Below, in pieces: positions 25,503 through 34,763 of a stretch of DNA of 64,000 nt. Source of the stretch: CAWCUZ01 sp963798795 (GTDB lineage Bacteria > Acidobacteriota > Vicinamibacteria > Vicinamibacterales > SCN-69-37). The notes beneath the pieces are model-generated. The model saw nothing but the letters and a program-made list of their open reading frames with translations. It was not told the DNA's origin and did no database searches. Position numbers and translations under genes: made by a program. The stretch spans positions 2,648,646-2,712,645 of the forward strand of contig CAWCUZ010000001.1 of the NCBI GenBank assembly GCA_963798795.1. The letters are read 5' to 3'. The first letter of the stretch is position 1. Each line of letters begins with the position of its first letter.

Positions 25503-27342
25503 TTACCTGTTCAGATGGTACGGCACACTGGTGACCACGGTGTCGGGCTTGAAGAGGAGGGCGCCCTTGATCAGGAGTGCGCGCTGATTGTGGAAGATGT
25601 GCTGCCACCAGTGCGCCGGAACGAATTCGGGCAGGACGACGGTGACGTAGTCCCCGGCGTGCGTCCGGCGCACCCCATCCAGATACTCCAGGAGCGGCTC
25701 CATGAGCGAGCGGCACGGCGACGGCAGCACCACGAGCGGCACGCCGCCGCTCCAGTGCGCCCACTCCGCGTGCAGCCTGGCCGTGGCTTCCGGATCGATG
25801 TCCACGTACACCGCCCGCACGTCGGTCGACAACGTGCGGGCGTAGCGCAAGGCCACCACGACCGCGCGCTGCAGGCCGCTCACCGGCACGACGACGATGC
25901 TGCCCGGCGGGTCCGGAGCGCGCCAACCCGTCAGCGTCAGGCCGGCGGCGACGTCGTCGTAGTGACGTCTCGTCACCCGAAAGAAGAGCACGTGCAGCGG
26001 AATGAGCAGCAGGATGATCCAGGCGCCTTCATAGGCCTTGGTGGCCGCCACGACCACGAGCACGACACCCGTGACGCAGGCCCCGATCCCGTTCACGACG
26101 GCCCGCTGCCTCCAGCCGCGTTCGCGGAGCCGGCGCCAGCGCACGACCATGCCCGCCTGAGACAGCGTGAACGAGACGAACACCCCGATCATGTAGAGCG
26201 GAATGAGCGCGTGCGTGTCGCCGCCGAAGAGCACCAGCAGCAGACCGGCGAACACGCTCAAGCCGATGATGCCGTTCGAAAACGCGAGCCGGTCGCCCTG
26301 GTTCATGAACTGCCGCGGCAGGTAGCGGTCGCGCGCCAGAATCGAGGCGAGCCGCGGAAAGTCGGCGTACGCCGTGTTGGCCGCGAGGACGAGGATGAGC
26401 ATCGTCGCCGACTGGACCGCGAAATACAGCGGACCGCGGTCGCCGAAAACGCTGCGGGCGAGCTGCGACACGACGGTTTCCTGATCGCTCGGCCGAATCC
26501 CGTACGCGTGCGCCAGCAGGGTGATGCCGAGGAACATCGTGATCGACAGCACAACCATCATCAGCATCGTCGCCGCGGCGTTGCGCGCTTCGGGCGGCTC
26601 GAACGCCGGCACGCCGTTCGACACCGCCTCGACGCCGGTCATGGCCGTGCACCCATTCGAAAAGGCCGTCAGGAGAAGGAACAGGGTCAGCCGCTCGCCG
26701 CCGGCCGGGAGCGCGGCCGACGGCGCCACGCCGTGCACACCGCCGGCCGCCGCCTGCCACGCGCCGGCGCCAATCAGGAGCAGAATCGCCGTAATGAAGA
26801 AGTACGTCGGCGCGGCAAAGATCCGCCCCGACTCCCTGATGCCCCGCAGGTTTCCGAGCATCAGCACCAGCACGAACGCCAGCGCCAGCACGACGCGGCT
26901 CGCCTGCCACGCCGGAAATGCGGAGGTGATCGCGGCGACGCCGGCGGCGATGCTGACCGCGACCGTGAGGACGTAGTCGATCAGCAGCGCGGCGGCGGCC
27001 ACCAGCGCCGGCAGGTCGCCCAGATTCTCGTGCGCCACGATGTAGGCGCCGCCGCCGGACGGATAGGCGTGAATCGTCTGACGGTACGAAGAGACAACGA
27101 CCGCCAGAATGGCGGCGATCACGGCGGCAATCGGAATCGACAGGTGGAGCGACGCGCGGCCCGACGAGAATCAGGACCCGCAGAATCTCCTCGGTCGCGT
27201 ACGCGACCGACGAGAGCGGATCGGATGAGAGCACGGCCAGCCCCGTGACACGCGACAGCCGTTCGTGATGCGCGAGGTGCGACGGGATCGGCTTCCCGAC
27301 CGCAAGGCGCTTCAGATCGGTGAACAGGCCATCGGCGAACAC
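25503..27342 (-). pseudogene. kimA: KimA-type (APC superfamily) potassium importer, one frameshift
   Basis: The N-terminus from GTG at 27342 (GLFTDLKRLAVGKPIPSHLA, LSSDPLSSVAYATEEIL) and the rest of the protein (SYRQTIHAYPSGGGAYIVAH, LTVAVSIAAG, TAMTGVEAVSNGVPAF, LILVLAANTAYADFP) lie in two frames. Deleting one base of the CCC run at 27160-27162 joins them into ~612 residues reading VGRASLHLSIP across the join. The layout, about twelve membrane segments plus a C-terminal cytosolic domain (VVVPVSGLQRAVV, SVPYHLNR), matches Bacillus KimA/YdaO, a proton-coupled K+ importer. Its place before KdpE/KdpD-like genes supports K+ transport. Sequencing error is as likely as true inactivation. Confidence 0.8.
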
Positions 27343-27456
27343 GTGGTAATCGCTGCCTCGATGCTAGGGCAGCGCCACCGGCGCGCGATCGGGCTTTATG
27401 AACTCTTCAGGGTTTTCTTCGCGCGCCCTCAGGGACGCCCGCCCTACCGTGAAGGC

Positions 27457-27627
27457 ATGGAGGCACGTCGCCGCGCGCCGCGCTCGAGACGCGCCGCCCG
27501 TGCGGATGCGCCGTCATTCGATCGATTCGATGCGGCCGCGCTGATGCTGCGCTACTGGTGGATCGGCGTGGGGCTCTGGGCGGCCGCGTCGCTGTGGGTG
27601 GCCGACGTGATCGTCACTTCACGCTGA
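27457..27627 (+). CDS. Possible small membrane protein
   Basis: The ORF encodes 56 residues from ATG at 27457. A basic N-terminus (EARRRAPRSRRAARAD) is followed by one hydrophobic helix (RYWWIGVGLWAAASLWVADV). The arrangement is that of a small single-pass inner-membrane protein. The 3' end overlaps the convergent LolA-like gene by 14 bases. I know no family for it; codon composition is consistent with a gene, but the evidence is only the shape of the product. The preceding 114 bases upstream of the KimA-type start hold no other gene. Confidence 0.4.
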   Translation: MEARRRAPRSRRAARADAPSFDRFDAAALMLRYWWIGVGLWAAASLWVADVIVTSR

Positions 27628-28375
27628 ACAGCGCGTCGTCGAGGGCGACGTTGTGCTCGACGTTCGTCAGCACGATGCTGACCGTCTGCACCTCGTTCGA
27701 GTTCACCACGTGGAACGGCACCTTGACGCCGTCCACCGTGCGGTAGTCGGAGACGTCCGTGACCTGGTTGAGATCGCCCACGTCCGGCGTGTTCACCTTG
27801 GCCGCCGTGCGCGACAGCAGGTGCGTGGACGGATCGAAGTACATCCGCACCGCGGAGCCGGCCTTCGGAGTGAACAGCAGCACGACCATCGATTTGCCGT
27901 CGATCGTTTCGCCCGGCTGCAGCGTCACCGTCGCGCCCAGCGCCTTGTAGTTCATGAGCGGCGTCGGGAAGGCATTGTTCTTCATGTTGTCGAGCTGATT
28001 GCCGGTGATCGGCGTGTTGCCCTGCAGCGAGTTGAGCGCCCACCCGGCCGTGCCGTCGAACTTCTGCTCGATCGCCATCGTGCCCGAGCCGCCGAGCGCG
28101 CTGAGGTCGAGCTCGATGTACGCGCGCGTCTTGTTCGGCGCCTTGTAGCTGATCTCGATGGGACCCGACAGATCGCCGTTCGGCGTCGAAATCGTCGCAG
28201 TGCCGGTCGAGCGCCGGGTGGTCAGCTTCGCCAGCGCGTCGCGGCCGCCGAGCGCCGTCAGGTGCTGCTCGATGACCTGGTCGGCCGTCTGCTGAGTCGC
28301 GGCTGCGCCCGTCGCGACGAACAGCGCGGCGGCTGCCGCACCCACGAACCAGGAGAACCGGGTCTGGTGTGTCAT
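27614..28375 (-). CDS. Periplasmic LolA/LolB-like lipoprotein-sorting-type protein
   Basis: The product has 253 residues with a clear signal peptide (residues ~1-27, basic start, hydrophobic core, Ala-rich cleavage region). The mature protein begins TADQVIEQHLTALGGRDAL, a common opening of acidobacterial outer-membrane lipoprotein-sorting-like proteins. An incomplete beta barrel follows, with KTRAYIELDLSALGG, MYFDPSTHLLSRTAAKV and SDYRTVDGVKVPFHVV. Members may bind lipids or sense envelope state; the exact role is unknown. It lies 19 bases downstream of the ADOP permease gene on the same strand and may be cotranscribed with it. Confidence 0.75.
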   Translation of the reverse strand: MTHQTRFSWFVGAAAAALFVATGAAATQQTADQVIEQHLTALGGRDALAKLTTRRSTGTATISTPNGDLSGPIEISYKAPNKTRAYIELDLSALGGSGTMAIEQKFDGTAGWALNSLQGNTPITGNQLDNMKNNAFPTPLMNYKALGATVTLQPGETIDGKSMVVLLFTPKAGSAVRMYFDPSTHLLSRTAAKVNTPDVGDLNQVTDVSDYRTVDGVKVPFHVVNSNEVQTVSIVLTNVEHNVALDDALFSVK

Positions 28376-28394
28376 GCCTCAAGGATACTGCGTT

Positions 28395-31086
28395 CTACTC
28401 CTCCCGCAGCGCCGTCGTGGGATCCACGCGCCCGGCGCGCAGCCCGGGGATCGCGCTCGCCACCAGCGCGGCGCCGGCCAGCACGGCGGCCACCATCACG
28501 AACACGGCGGGATCGTGCGGCGGCACGTGGAAGAGCAGAGTCGCGGCCGCCGGCGTCAGCACCCAGGCCAGGACCACGCCAACAGCCAGGCCCGCCGCCG
28601 CCACCCGCACGCCGTCCCGGATGACGAGCCCCAGGAGCGAAGCCGCTGTCGCGCCGAGCGCCGCGCGGATGCCCATCTCGCGGCGCCGGCCCTCCACGTC
28701 GAAGACGACGACCGAGTACAGGCCGACGCTGGCGATGACGAGCGCCAGCACGCCGAACGTGCCGAACAGCGCCGCGCCGAGCCGCCAGGGTCCCAGCTGC
28801 GGCGAGATCAGGTCGTCGAGACTGCGAGCCGACACGTACCGCAGCGAGGGATCGAGGGCGAGCGCCTCGCGCCGCACCGCCGCGGACACGCCCTCGACCG
28901 TCTCGGCGCCGCCGTCGCTCAGACGGATGAGAAGACGTCCCCCGGTCCGGAGGTCGGCGTCGGCCTGTTCCTTCGGGATGTAGTAGAGAAGCGAGTCGCC
29001 CTCGACGATCGCCTGGCGCGGCGTGTTCGCGGCCACGCCCACGACCCTCGTGCACGGCGGCTCGTCGCGGCCGATCTGCAGGCACTGGCCGACCGCTGAG
29101 TCGCCAGGCCAGTACAACCGGGCCATCGTCCTGTTGACGACGGCCACGCGCTCGGTCCCGGCTCGAATCCCGCGCCGTGAACGCGCGCCCCTCGATGATG
29201 TCCATGCCGGTCGTCTCGAAGTAGCCCGGCTCGACCGCCGCGATGTACGGACCGCCGTCGTCCACCATCGGCCGGTCCGGTCGTCCGGGCAGCGCGAGAC
29301 GGACCGCCCAGCTCGACACGAACGGAAACGTCCCGCTGACGCGCGTGACCGACTCGATGCCACCCAGCCGCTCGATGCTCGCTCGCAGCCGATCCTGGAA
29401 GCCCACCGAGATCGGCGCGTCGCCCTCGATCGTGGAGACCACGAGCAGACGGCGGGCGTCGAGCCCGAGCGGCAGCGTCTGCGCATTCGCCATGCTGCGC
29501 ACGAAAAGGCCGGCGCCCACGAGCAGCAGCACCGAAAACGCGCCCTGCACGATCAGCATCGCAGTCTGGACGCGCCGGCCGGACCGCGTGCCGCGCTGAC
29601 CGCCCGTCTTCAGCCACGACGCGACGTCGACACGGCCCGCCTGCCACATCGGCAGGCCGGCGGCCAGCGCTCCACTTGCCACCGCGGCCGCCGCCACCAG
29701 GACGAGCAGTCGTGGATCGACCGGGCGATCGAGCCAGGCCACACTCGGGAACACCAGCCGCTGCACGGCGGGCGCGCCCGGCCACGCGACGAGCAGCGCG
29801 CCGGCCGCGCCGAAGAGCGCCAGCGAGGCACCCTCGATGGCCTGTTCGGCGATCAGGCGCCAGCGCGCCCCGCCCAGCGCGAACCGCAGCGCGACCGACT
29901 CGCGGCGCCGCAGCGATCGCGCGAGAAACAGGTTCGCCGCGTTCGCCACCGCAATGACGAGCACGAGCAGCGACACCGCGCCCACCAGCCCGGCCAGCCC
30001 GATCCGACCCGGGCCGGCGTCGCCGACCGGAGCGGTCAGCGGCACCAGCTCGATCCGTGCGTCGTGATTCCGCGAATCGGGAAGGTCCTGATAGGCCTGG
30101 CGGTGAAGCGCGGTCACTTCGTCAGCCGCGCCCGCCTGCCCCACGCCGGGCGCCAGCCGCACGACGGCGTTCATCCAGCTGAAGTCCCGGCTCGTGCGCC
30201 ACTCCCCGCTCACCTGCTCGTCCGCCGCCGACTCGAGCGGCAGAAATACGTCGGTGCGATCCACGGAGCTGCCCGTGAACTCGCGCGAGGCCACGCCGAC
30301 CACGGTGTACTGGTGCGATTCGATCGGCACGACCTGCCCGATCGCCGACCGATCGCCGCCGAAACGCCGCTGCCAGAACGCATACCCCAGCACCACCAGG
30401 CGCGCGCCCTCGCGTTCGCTTTCGTCGGACGTGAAGAAGCGCCCGACGGCGGGCGAGACGCCGAGCAGCGGGAAGTAATTCGCGGTGACGAAGAGGCCGC
30501 GGATCCGCTCCGCCGATTCACCGCTGCCGTAGAGGAGCGGCGACCGTGATTCGCCCGCGGCGCCGGCGAGCTGCCGCGCCCCCAGGAGGTCGCGATAGTC
30601 GAGGTAACCGAGCTCGAGCGTCGCCACCTCGGCCCCGCTTCGATCGCGGCGGTGCAGGACGACGCGCCGCAGCGCGCCGGCATCGCGCAGCCCGGCCGGG
30701 CCGCTCAGGACGAGTCGATCGACCAGGCCGAACGTGAGGGCGTTGACGCCCAGGCCGAGCGTCAGAATCGCGACGACCCCCACGGCGAATCCGGGCGCGC
30801 GGCGCAGGTCGCGCAGGGCGGCGCGAATGCCGACGGCCAGTACGTCCATGACGGTCCTCCGTCGCCGCGCGGTATCGCGCGCCGTGTCCAGTTCGACGAG
30901 CCGCTTTCGGTAGGGCGGCTCCGGGCCGAAGCGGCGGGCCGCCTCTGCTTCGGCGTCCGCCCGGCTCAGGCCCTTCGCAACCAGCTCTCCAATCGTCCGG
31001 TCGCGATGGAAGGCCAGCTCGGCGTCGACCTGCTCCTCCACACGCGCGAGGTCCAGCCAATCGGGGTGCCGCCGCGTGCGCGTCAC
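28395..31086 (-). pseudogene. ADOP-family ABC transporter permease (FtsX/MacB-like), one frameshift
   Basis: From GTG at 31086 the N-terminus carries the permease-associated region VDAELAFHRDR and ADAEAEAARRFGPEP. A first TM helix, a MacB-like periplasmic domain, the FtsX core, a second periplasmic domain and a last FtsX core follow, ending GRVDPTTALREE: the tandem architecture of ADOP permeases (~897 codons). Frames switch near 29166 (TTC of GATTCGAGCC on the minus strand); removing one T restores FTARD-RAGTERVAVVN. The GTG overlaps the PadR stop (GTGA). No ATPase gene is adjacent. A single-base error may explain the break. Confidence 0.82.
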
Positions 31087-31424
31087 GCCGGTCCTCCCCG
31101 GCGCGGGGTCCCCAGCACCTTGAACAGCGCGGCCGCGCTGCGCCGCCACGTCTCCGTCTGCTCCCTCAGCACCCGCCGGCCCGACGCGGTGAGGGCATAC
31201 ATCTTTGCGCGGCGCCCGGTCTCGGACCTCTTCCACTCGGCCGTCAGCAGCCCGGCTTTCTCGAGCCGGTGGAGCGCCGTGTAGAGGGCGCCTTCCTCGA
31301 TGACGAGCGCACCGTCCGTCGTCTCTCGCACCCAGCGCGCCACGTCGTACCCGTGCGTCGGACGACCGGCGAGCGCCTTGAGCACCAGGACGTCCAGCGT
31401 GCCGGGCAGCAACCCTGCGAGCAT
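31083..31424 (-). CDS. PadR-family transcriptional repressor (ADOP-linked)
   Basis: The product has 113 residues from ATG at 31424. It begins LLPGTLDVLVLKALAGRPTH, followed by the winged helix GYDVARWVRETTDG, EEGALYTALHRLEKAGLL and RAKMYALTASGRRVL, the PadR signature order. The C-terminal helix forms the dimer arm. The stop overlaps the GTG of the downstream ADOP permease, so the repressor and permease are coupled. A 6-bp inverted repeat just upstream (31442-31470) is a plausible autoregulatory operator. Confidence 0.92.
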   Translation of the reverse strand: MLAGLLPGTLDVLVLKALAGRPTHGYDVARWVRETTDGALVIEEGALYTALHRLEKAGLLTAEWKRSETGRRAKMYALTASGRRVLREQTETWRRSAAALFKVLGTPRRGGPA

Positions 31425-31441
31425 GATCACCCCTGAAGGCT

Positions 31442-31470
31442 TGATACCTGAACTGTTGATGGTTGTATCA
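31442..31470 (-). promoter_or_regulatory. Candidate PadR operator, TGATAC-N17-GTATCA
   Basis: Perfect 6-bp inverted repeat (31442-31447 and 31465-31470) with a 17-base spacer, starting 18 bases upstream of the PadR ATG. Position fits autorepression of the PadR-ADOP unit. The arms differ from the dyads at the other two PadR genes. Confidence 0.45.
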
Positions 31471-31540
31471 CAGACTGGGCGGCAGGCCAACGCGTCCGAT
31501 GCCGGACGGGCGGTCGCGACCGACCGCGCCCCGCTGCGGC

Positions 31541-33761
31541 CTACTTCAGCAGCGCCGTCACGGCATCGAGCCACTTCGCTTCGCGGTTGACCGCGTCAGC
31601 CACGCGGACGATCTCCGCCTCGGCCGCCTCGTAGTGGCTCTGCTCGATGTTCTCGCGCACGCCGGGCATCGTCTTGACGCCGTAACCGGTGTAGAAGCCC
31701 GGCGCATAGAGAAGGTGCCTGTACCACTCACGGTGCGGCAGGCCGGCCGGGTCGGTCAGCTGCTGTTCGGCCTGGAGCAGTCTGTCGTCAATCGCCTTGA
31801 GGGCGGCGGTGTTGCCGGCGAGGCGCGTGCGGGCGGCGTCGAGCGCCGTCTCGTACGCTTTCGCGCTCTCGGTCAACGCCGTCGACGCGTTTACGAGCGG
31901 GGCGAAGTTGATCGCCGGCGGCACCGGCTCGGTCTTCGGCGCGGCTTCCGGACGACGCGGGTCGTTCACCTCGGCAAAGACGCCGTCGGCAATCTGCCGG
32001 TTGCGTTCGCGGATCTCCGTGCGCCGGCGGTCGAGCAGCCCCTGGAGATCGGTCACGTACCCGTGCACGGTGTCGGCAAGATTCGTGTACTCGGTACGGC
32101 AGCACGTCCGCGTCGGCCATGCGGATCACAGCCGTCCCGACCGTCTGCGCCAGCGCCCGGCCGTAGCTGAAGTCGGTGTCGAGGAAGTGCGTGTAGAAGT
32201 AGAAGTCGTCATAGACCGAGTGATAGATGCCCGTGCCGTCCTCGCCGCCGAAGCCGAGATTGAGCGATGCGACGCCGAGGTGCTGCAGGAACGGCGTGTA
32301 GTCGGACCCGGACCCGAGCGCCCCAATCGGCAGGTCGCGCCCCGTTCGCGCTTGCGCGCTCCCCCGCGCAATCGCCCGCGCCTGCGCGCGCGCCCACACG
32401 CTCTTGCCCGTTTCGGGGTCGGTGACATCCCGCGCGACGTCGTTGATTAAACGCTCCAGCGAATGCGACCCGCTCATGCCGAGATAGCCGCGTGAATTCG
32501 TGTCGGAGTTGATGTAGACGACGGCGTGCTGCTGCAGCTCGGCCGCGTGCGCCTCGGCCCACTCGGTCGAGCCGATGAGTCCCGGCTCCTCGCCGTCCCA
32601 CGCGGCGTAGACGATCGTGCGCTTCGGCTGCCACCCCTGTTTGCGCAGCTCGCCCAGGGCCCGCGCTTCCTCGAGCTCGGCTGACGTGCCGCTCAGCGGA
32701 TCTTCCGCTCCGTTCACCCACGCATCATGGTGATTGCCGCGAATCACCCACTCGCCGGGCCACACCGCTCCCGGCATCCTGGCGATGACGTCGTAGAGCG
32801 TCTTCCGATCCCAGTTCGCCGCGACCTTCAGGTGCACCCGTCCTGCGCCGGGCCCGACGTGATACGTGATCGGCAGCGCCCCCCGCCAGTCGTCCGGCGC
32901 GACCGGGCCCGTCATCGACGCGAGCAACGGCCGGGCGTCGGCGTACGAAATCGGCAGCACGGGGATCTTGGTCAGCGTCGGCGTCGCGTCGAGCGCCAGT
33001 CGCTGCGCGTCAGCGGTGGCGCCCACGCCCGGTGTGAGCGGGTCGCCCGGATAGAGCGGCATGTCCATGACGCTGCCCCGCTGCACGCCCTGCTCCGGCC
33101 GCATCGGCCCCTTCGGAAACACCTCGTCGCCATAGAAGCCGTCGTCTTTCGGATCGGAGTAGATGAGGCAGCCGACGGCCCCGTGCTCGCCGGCGACCTT
33201 CGGCTTGATGCCGCGCCAGGACCCGCCGTACCGCGCGATGGCGACGGCGCCCTGCACGGACACGCCGAGCCGCTCGAGCACGTCGTAGTCCTCCGGCCGG
33301 CCGTAGTTGACATAGACGAGCGGACCCGTCACGTCGCCGTCGATGGAGTACGCGTTATAGCTCGGCAGCTGCTCCGCCGTCTGGCTCGACGTCGGATCCA
33401 CGGACACCGGCGGTTCCTGGAGCGCGGCCGTGAACGTCGTCGGCGACACGAGCTCGACCAGCCGTTCTTTCGGCGTCGGAAACAGCACCGAGAAGGTCTC
33501 GATTTCGGCGTCCCACCCCCACGAGGCGAACTGCGCGCGAATCCACTCGGCGTTGTCCTTGTCGTACGGCGACCCGACGTGATGCGGATGCGCGCTCATC
33601 CGCTCCATGTTCGCTTTGATGCTGGCTGGCTGCGGCAATGCGCGGAACTTCGCTTCCCACGACGAAGCGGGTCCACCAGCCGCTGACTGGCGCGCCTGGG
33701 GCGCGACCACCGCGACGACCACGAGCAGAGCGACGACGACAAAGCGGCGAGCAGATGACAT
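31541..33761 (-). pseudogene. Exported M28 family metallopeptidase (glutamate carboxypeptidase-like), one frameshift
   Basis: ATG at 33761 has GGGAGG six bases upstream. Residues ~5-25 form a signal peptide. A PA-like insert (GVSVQGAVAIARYGGSWRG) precedes the peptidase domain. Di-zinc ligands are visible: GNHHDAWVNGAEDPLSGT, WDGEEPG (catalytic Glu pair), INSDTN and GIYHSVYDDF. The C-terminal helical dimerisation domain lies in another frame; removing one base of the GG at 32093-32094 joins VLPYEYTNLADTVHGYV. The restored protein has ~740 residues, as in PSMA-like carboxypeptidases that trim C-terminal residues from peptides. Exported, probably periplasmic. The break is a single base and may be a sequencing error. 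Confidence 0.83.
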
Positions 33762-34091
33762 GCGACCTCCCCGGCGAGAAGTCGCCATTGTAGACCGTGT
33801 CATCTCGCGCCTGGCCGGGCCGCAAACCGAACGCGCGTTGTCTCGGATCTGTTCGTTTCGGCGCGGATCGTCCAGATCCTGAACACACTGCATCCAGCGG
33901 GCACGCCGCCGGGAGGGCCTCCACGCATCGGTACGCCTTGTGCGTCAAGTGACTTGGCCGGACGTCCGCAACCGCGGTCGGCCACTGACCAGCCTCGCAC
34001 TCTCGCTCGCGTCGCGCCGCTCGCGACCCGGCGTCGCGTTCGGCCAGCCACCGGTCGCCCTGCGGCGGCCATCCCGAAAGGAGCAGCACAC
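33762..34091. other. 330-bp divergent intergenic region
   Basis: This gap separates the minus-strand M28 gene from the plus-strand helical-repeat gene. I see no credible coding sequence. It contains the palindrome CAAGT-G-ACTTG at 33946-33956 and, at its right end, the ribosome-binding site AAAGGAG (34077-34083) of the next gene. Promoters for both flanking genes must lie here. Confidence 0.6.
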
Positions 34092-34667
34092 ATGGCACAG
34101 GCAAAACCACTCGCGGAATCCGTCAAGGATGGCGTCGTCAGCACGATCAAGGGATCGGGCGAAGTCGTCACCGCCGTGACCGACACCGTGGCCAGTTCGC
34201 TGGCGCATGCGATCTCCGGTACCGGCAAGGTGGGCGCGGCCCTGACGGGCGCCGTTTCCGAGGTGCTCAAGGGCGCGATTCACGGTACGGCTGAAGTCGG
34301 CGCCGACGTCGGCAATGCCGCCAAGGGCGCGATGATCGGCACGCTGCGCGGAACCCGTGACGTGAGCACCGAGGCAATGGACGCCGTCAGCGCCGGTGCG
34401 AGCAGCGCCGTCAGGAACGCCGCGGCCGTCGGCGCGGATGTCGGCACCGTGGCGCGCCAGGCGGTGGAAGGCGCCATCGATGGCGCGCGGGAACTCGGGC
34501 TCGACGCGGAGAAGGCCGCGTCGGCCGCGGCCACTGGCGCGTTGCGCGGTGCCGGCGACGTGGGCCAGAGCGCCATCGCCGAGACCCAGCGCGTGGTGAC
34601 CGGCGTGATTTCGGGCGTGAAGGTCGTGGTGAAGGAGCCGTTCAAGTCGTCGCAGCCGCGCCCCTGA
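34092..34667 (+). CDS. Amphipathic alpha-helical repeat protein, function unknown
   Basis: The product has 191 residues from ATG at 34092, with AAAGGAG eight bases upstream. Nearly the whole protein is built of imperfect repeats rich in Ala, Gly, Val and Asp, for example GAIHGTAEVGADVGNAA and NAAAVGADVGTVARQAVEGA, with GAIDGARELGLDAEKAA and GALRGAGDVGQSA later. There are no Cys or Trp residues, no signal peptide and no true membrane helix. The pattern recalls LEA-like or apolipoprotein-like amphipathic helices that coat membranes or stay disordered until dehydration or lipid contact. No named family is recognised; function is an open question. Confidence 0.75.
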   Translation: MAQAKPLAESVKDGVVSTIKGSGEVVTAVTDTVASSLAHAISGTGKVGAALTGAVSEVLKGAIHGTAEVGADVGNAAKGAMIGTLRGTRDVSTEAMDAVSAGASSAVRNAAAVGADVGTVARQAVEGAIDGARELGLDAEKAASAAATGALRGAGDVGQSAIAETQRVVTGVISGVKVVVKEPFKSSQPRP

Positions 34668-34763
34668 CGCAGCGCGATCGGGCGCGGTCCGATCGTGCGG
34701 CTTCGTCTGCACGACCGGGCCGCGCATCGCGTGCTATGTTGGGCCGTTCAGGAGAAGCCCTTC

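Noticed and set aside
27343..27456. A ydaO-type c-di-AMP riboswitch upstream of the KimA-type gene
   Set aside because: The leader is only about 110 bases and I could not find the conserved ydaO pairing elements or core sequence.
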